In this document: piece after piece, positions 5,722-6,897 of the stretch | How the letters are laid out: every line of letters starts with the position of its first letter | Numbering within the stretch: the first letter of the stretch is position 1 | The notes under the pieces: generated by a model | Databases searched by the model: none | Told to the model about the DNA's origin: nothing | The model's input: only the letters and a program-made list of their open reading frames with translations | Position numbers and translations under genes: made by a program | Assembly: GCA_964631335.1 (NCBI GenBank) | Contig: CAZVXD010000097.1 | Location: forward strand, 1 to 6,897 | Direction of reading: 5' to 3' | From: JAFGHJ01 sp964631335 | GTDB taxonomy: Bacteria > Hydrothermota > UBA3072 | DNA: 6,897 nt

Positions 5722-5750
5722 ATTATAATTTGTTAATCCTGATTAGTCAA
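5722..5750 (-). promoter_or_regulatory. Near-consensus promoter of the ZIP gene, predicted leaderless
   Basis: TTGACT (5750-5745) is followed after exactly 17 nt by TATAAT (5727-5722). Only 7 nt separate the -10 box from ATG 5714, so the transcript should start at or next to the AUG. The sequence before the ATG (ATTACAAAA) has no Shine-Dalgarno. The spacer holds a short inverted repeat, TAATC-AG-GATTA (5734-5745), which touches the -35 box and could be a metalloregulator site, but it is short enough to be chance. Confidence 0.72.
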
Positions 5751-5760
5751 TATTTTATCC

Positions 5761-6675
5761 TTATAATTCTTTTTTATTATTTTTATTAACAGCATTATCG
5801 GTTTTAAAATCTGAGTAAGTTGAATATTCTATTCCGTTTTTACCTCGCTTTTTAACCGAATGCATTAGCGAGTCAACTGATTTCATGATTTTATCTGTAC
5901 TTGGCGGATTCGTTTTGTAAGTTAAAGCACCTATACTGGATGTTATGGAATAATCTTTAAGGTTTTTATTTTTATTAACTGATCTTTTAATTTTTTCTAT
6001 AGCTTGTTTAGCATCGGTACTATCTGTTTCCGGTAAAAAGATGACAAATTCGTCTCCGCCCAGTCTGGCGACTACGTCGGTTTTTCTGAGATTGTTTTTC
6101 ATGGTATCGGCGAAAATTCGCAGGATGTTATCGCCGGCAGGATGACCAAATTCATCGTTTATTTTTTTGAAATTATCCATATCTATATATGCAATTGTGA
6201 AAGGATGTCCGTATCTCTTAGACCTTTCTATCTCTATGTCCATAAATTCATAGAAAGATCGCGGATTCATTACTCCGGTAAGGTAATCTATTCGAGACAA
6301 TACTTGTTCCTTCTGTAGCTTTGACTTAAGACGGTCCAGTAGTAAAGTTACGACCAGGAAAAATCCTAACATGGTAGTTGTATTCCACAAATGTATAGCC
6401 ACATGCGAATAAAATCGACCGGATAAAATTTCGGCGTTCATCCAGGTGGCTGCGCTTAAAATAGAAACGACGATAGCAAAGGGTTTTTTCGTAAACCATG
6501 CGCTTGTCGCAACAGGGATTAGGTATATAAGTGAAAATGCTATTTCCGGACCTGTGAAGTAATCAAGAAATCCGGAGATTAATAACATGCAAAGAGAAAC
6601 AAAAAACCATAATCTCTCATTTTTTTTGTTATTTGTTTGAAGTCTTAGCTTGTCTTCTTTTTTATTTCCAAACAT
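5761..6675 (-). CDS. Membrane-bound diguanylate cyclase (GGDEF domain)
   Basis: Makes cyclic di-GMP from two GTP, the second messenger that favours surface attachment over motility in many bacteria. Seen in 304 residues: a basic cytoplasmic start (1-20), an integral membrane sensor of about four hydrophobic segments (22-40, 44-61, 65-84, 92-113) containing DYFTGPEIAFSLIYLIPV, a short linker helix, then a complete GGDEF domain from DYLTG (130-134). Key residues are present: D165 in IDMDNFKKIND (metal site), GHPAGD (177-182), catalytic GGDEF (206-210), and the inhibitory I-site RKTD (197-200) exactly five residues before GGDEF. It is therefore expected to be active and product-inhibited. The tail after about 285 is Asn/Lys-rich. 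No EAL or HD-GYP partner is in the window. ATG 6675 has a weak ribosome binding site (AGAAAG). Its signal is unknown. Confidence 0.95.
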   Translation of the reverse strand: MFGNKKEDKLRLQTNNKKNERLWFFVSLCMLLISGFLDYFTGPEIAFSLIYLIPVATSAWFTKKPFAIVVSILSAATWMNAEILSGRFYSHVAIHLWNTTTMLGFFLVVTLLLDRLKSKLQKEQVLSRIDYLTGVMNPRSFYEFMDIEIERSKRYGHPFTIAYIDMDNFKKINDEFGHPAGDNILRIFADTMKNNLRKTDVVARLGGDEFVIFLPETDSTDAKQAIEKIKRSVNKNKNLKDYSITSSIGALTYKTNPPSTDKIMKSVDSLMHSVKKRGKNGIEYSTYSDFKTDNAVNKNNKKEL

Positions 6676-6692
6676 ACTTTCTAAGCATTAAT

Positions 6693-6711
6693 GAGTAAGC
6701 TTTTTTTACTC
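6693..6711. repeat. Small inverted repeat in the leader of the GGDEF gene
   Basis: Arms GAGTAA and TTACTC around a 7-nt loop. On the minus strand it starts within an AAAGGAG sequence and spans the stop codon of the possible leader ORF (6706-6765), 17 nt before the GGDEF start codon. Only six mostly A-T pairs form, so it is at most a weak RNA hairpin or a protein site. It is not a terminator, because its T/A run lies in the loop. Confidence 0.35.
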
Positions 6712-6765
6712 CTTTAATTCAGGATTTTCAAACTCACGAATTGTTTGTGCTTTATTTTCTTCCAT
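6706..6765 (-). CDS. Possible 19-codon leader ORF before the GGDEF gene
   Basis: ATG 6765 opens MEENKAQTIREFENPELKE followed by TAA, ending 30 nt before the GGDEF start and in the same frame. Its last codons contain AAAGGAG. The ATG lies right at the predicted transcription start, so it could be read as a leaderless leader peptide whose translation affects the downstream gene. The composition (Glu, Lys, Asn, few hydrophobics) looks protein-like, but an open frame of this length is common by chance. I do not recognise the peptide, and it could also be the remnant of an earlier N-terminus. Low confidence. Confidence 0.22.
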   Translation of the reverse strand: MEENKAQTIREFENPELKE

Positions 6766-6798
6766 ATACAATGTATACCTTTTATGTTTTCCTGTCAA
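6765..6798 (-). promoter_or_regulatory. Candidate promoter of the GGDEF gene with a palindrome at -10
   Basis: TTGACA (6798-6793) is perfect. After 17 nt comes TACATT (6775-6770, 4 of 6 matches); TATACA with a 15-nt spacer is an alternative. The -10 region is part of a perfect 13-bp palindrome, TATACA-T-TGTATA (6777-6765), which ends on the first base of the leader ORF start codon. A repressor bound there would cover -10 and +1, although palindromes made of TATA-like bases arise easily. Confidence 0.5.
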
Positions 6799-6804
6799 GA
6801 ACTG

Positions 6805-6839
6805 TTAGCGAATAGTATGTAGTAATTGAAGAATAGCGA
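6805..6839 (+). repeat. Weak heptamer periodicity upstream of the GGDEF promoter
   Basis: Plus-strand units TTAGCGA, ATAGTAT, GTAGTAA, TTGAAGA, ATAGCGA. TAG recurs at 6806, 6813, 6820 and 6834, all multiples of seven apart, and the first and last units differ at one base. It is much more degenerate than the array at 744-785 and may be coincidence. Confidence 0.3.
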
Positions 6840-6862
6840 GATATTAGGTTTTAATATAATTT

Positions 6863-6897
6863 TGTTAGTGCGTATATGCGTAGAAGCGTTAGAGCGT
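6863..6897 (+). repeat. Octamer array 2, four units running off the window end
   Basis: Plus-strand units TGTTAGTG (6863-6870), CGTATATG (6871-6878), CGTAGAAG (6879-6886) and CGTTAGAG (6887-6894), then CGT at the edge. GCGT recurs at 6870, 6878, 6886 and 6894, an exact 8-nt period. The array probably continues beyond the window. It shares its consensus with the array at 838-861. No gene is visible from 6676 to the window end apart from the doubtful leader ORF. Confidence 0.65.

Overview
The window reads as chromosomal DNA of an AT-rich, probably diderm bacterium. Every convincing gene lies on the minus strand. The DnaK has the extra segment in the first lobe of its ATPase domain (about residues 78-110) that is usual in Gram-negative-type DnaKs and missing from Firmicutes. 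The lineage cannot be fixed from this window. An uncultivated diderm phylum is a guess, not a result.

Layout in the direction of transcription (high to low coordinates): about 220 bp of non-coding DNA with short degenerate tandem repeats, a candidate promoter and a possible 19-codon leader ORF; a membrane diguanylate cyclase (GGDEF, 5761-6675); a ZIP-family metal transporter (5001-5714) followed 2 nt later by a small Cdd1-type helix-hairpin-helix protein (4726-4998); a 155-bp control region; the heat-shock chaperone operon grpE-dnaK-dnaJ (4570 down to 865); a 283-bp intergenic region with two short tandem-repeat arrays; and a secreted-looking WG-repeat protein (581 down to 1) that runs off the window edge.

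GrpE, DnaK and DnaJ form one Hsp70 folding machine and are clearly co-transcribed, with an ATGA overlap between grpE and dnaK and a 17-nt gap before dnaJ. No hrcA gene and no CIRCE operator are present. An inverted repeat over the proximal -35 box is the best visible operator candidate. The ZIP transporter and the Cdd1-like gene look like a two-gene operon with its own promoter. The diguanylate cyclase looks monocistronic.

The most interesting feature is regulatory. The WG-repeat gene and the ZIP gene each have a near-consensus sigma70 promoter whose TATAAT ends only 7-8 nt before the start codon, with no Shine-Dalgarno sequence, so both mRNAs are predicted to be leaderless. The chaperone operon and the leader ORF before the GGDEF gene may follow a similar plan. 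By contrast, dnaK, inside its operon, has a strong AAGGAGG. The intergenic DNA also carries degenerate 7- and 8-nt tandem repeats, and one octamer family (consensus near YGTTAGWG) occurs at both ends of the window in opposite orientations.
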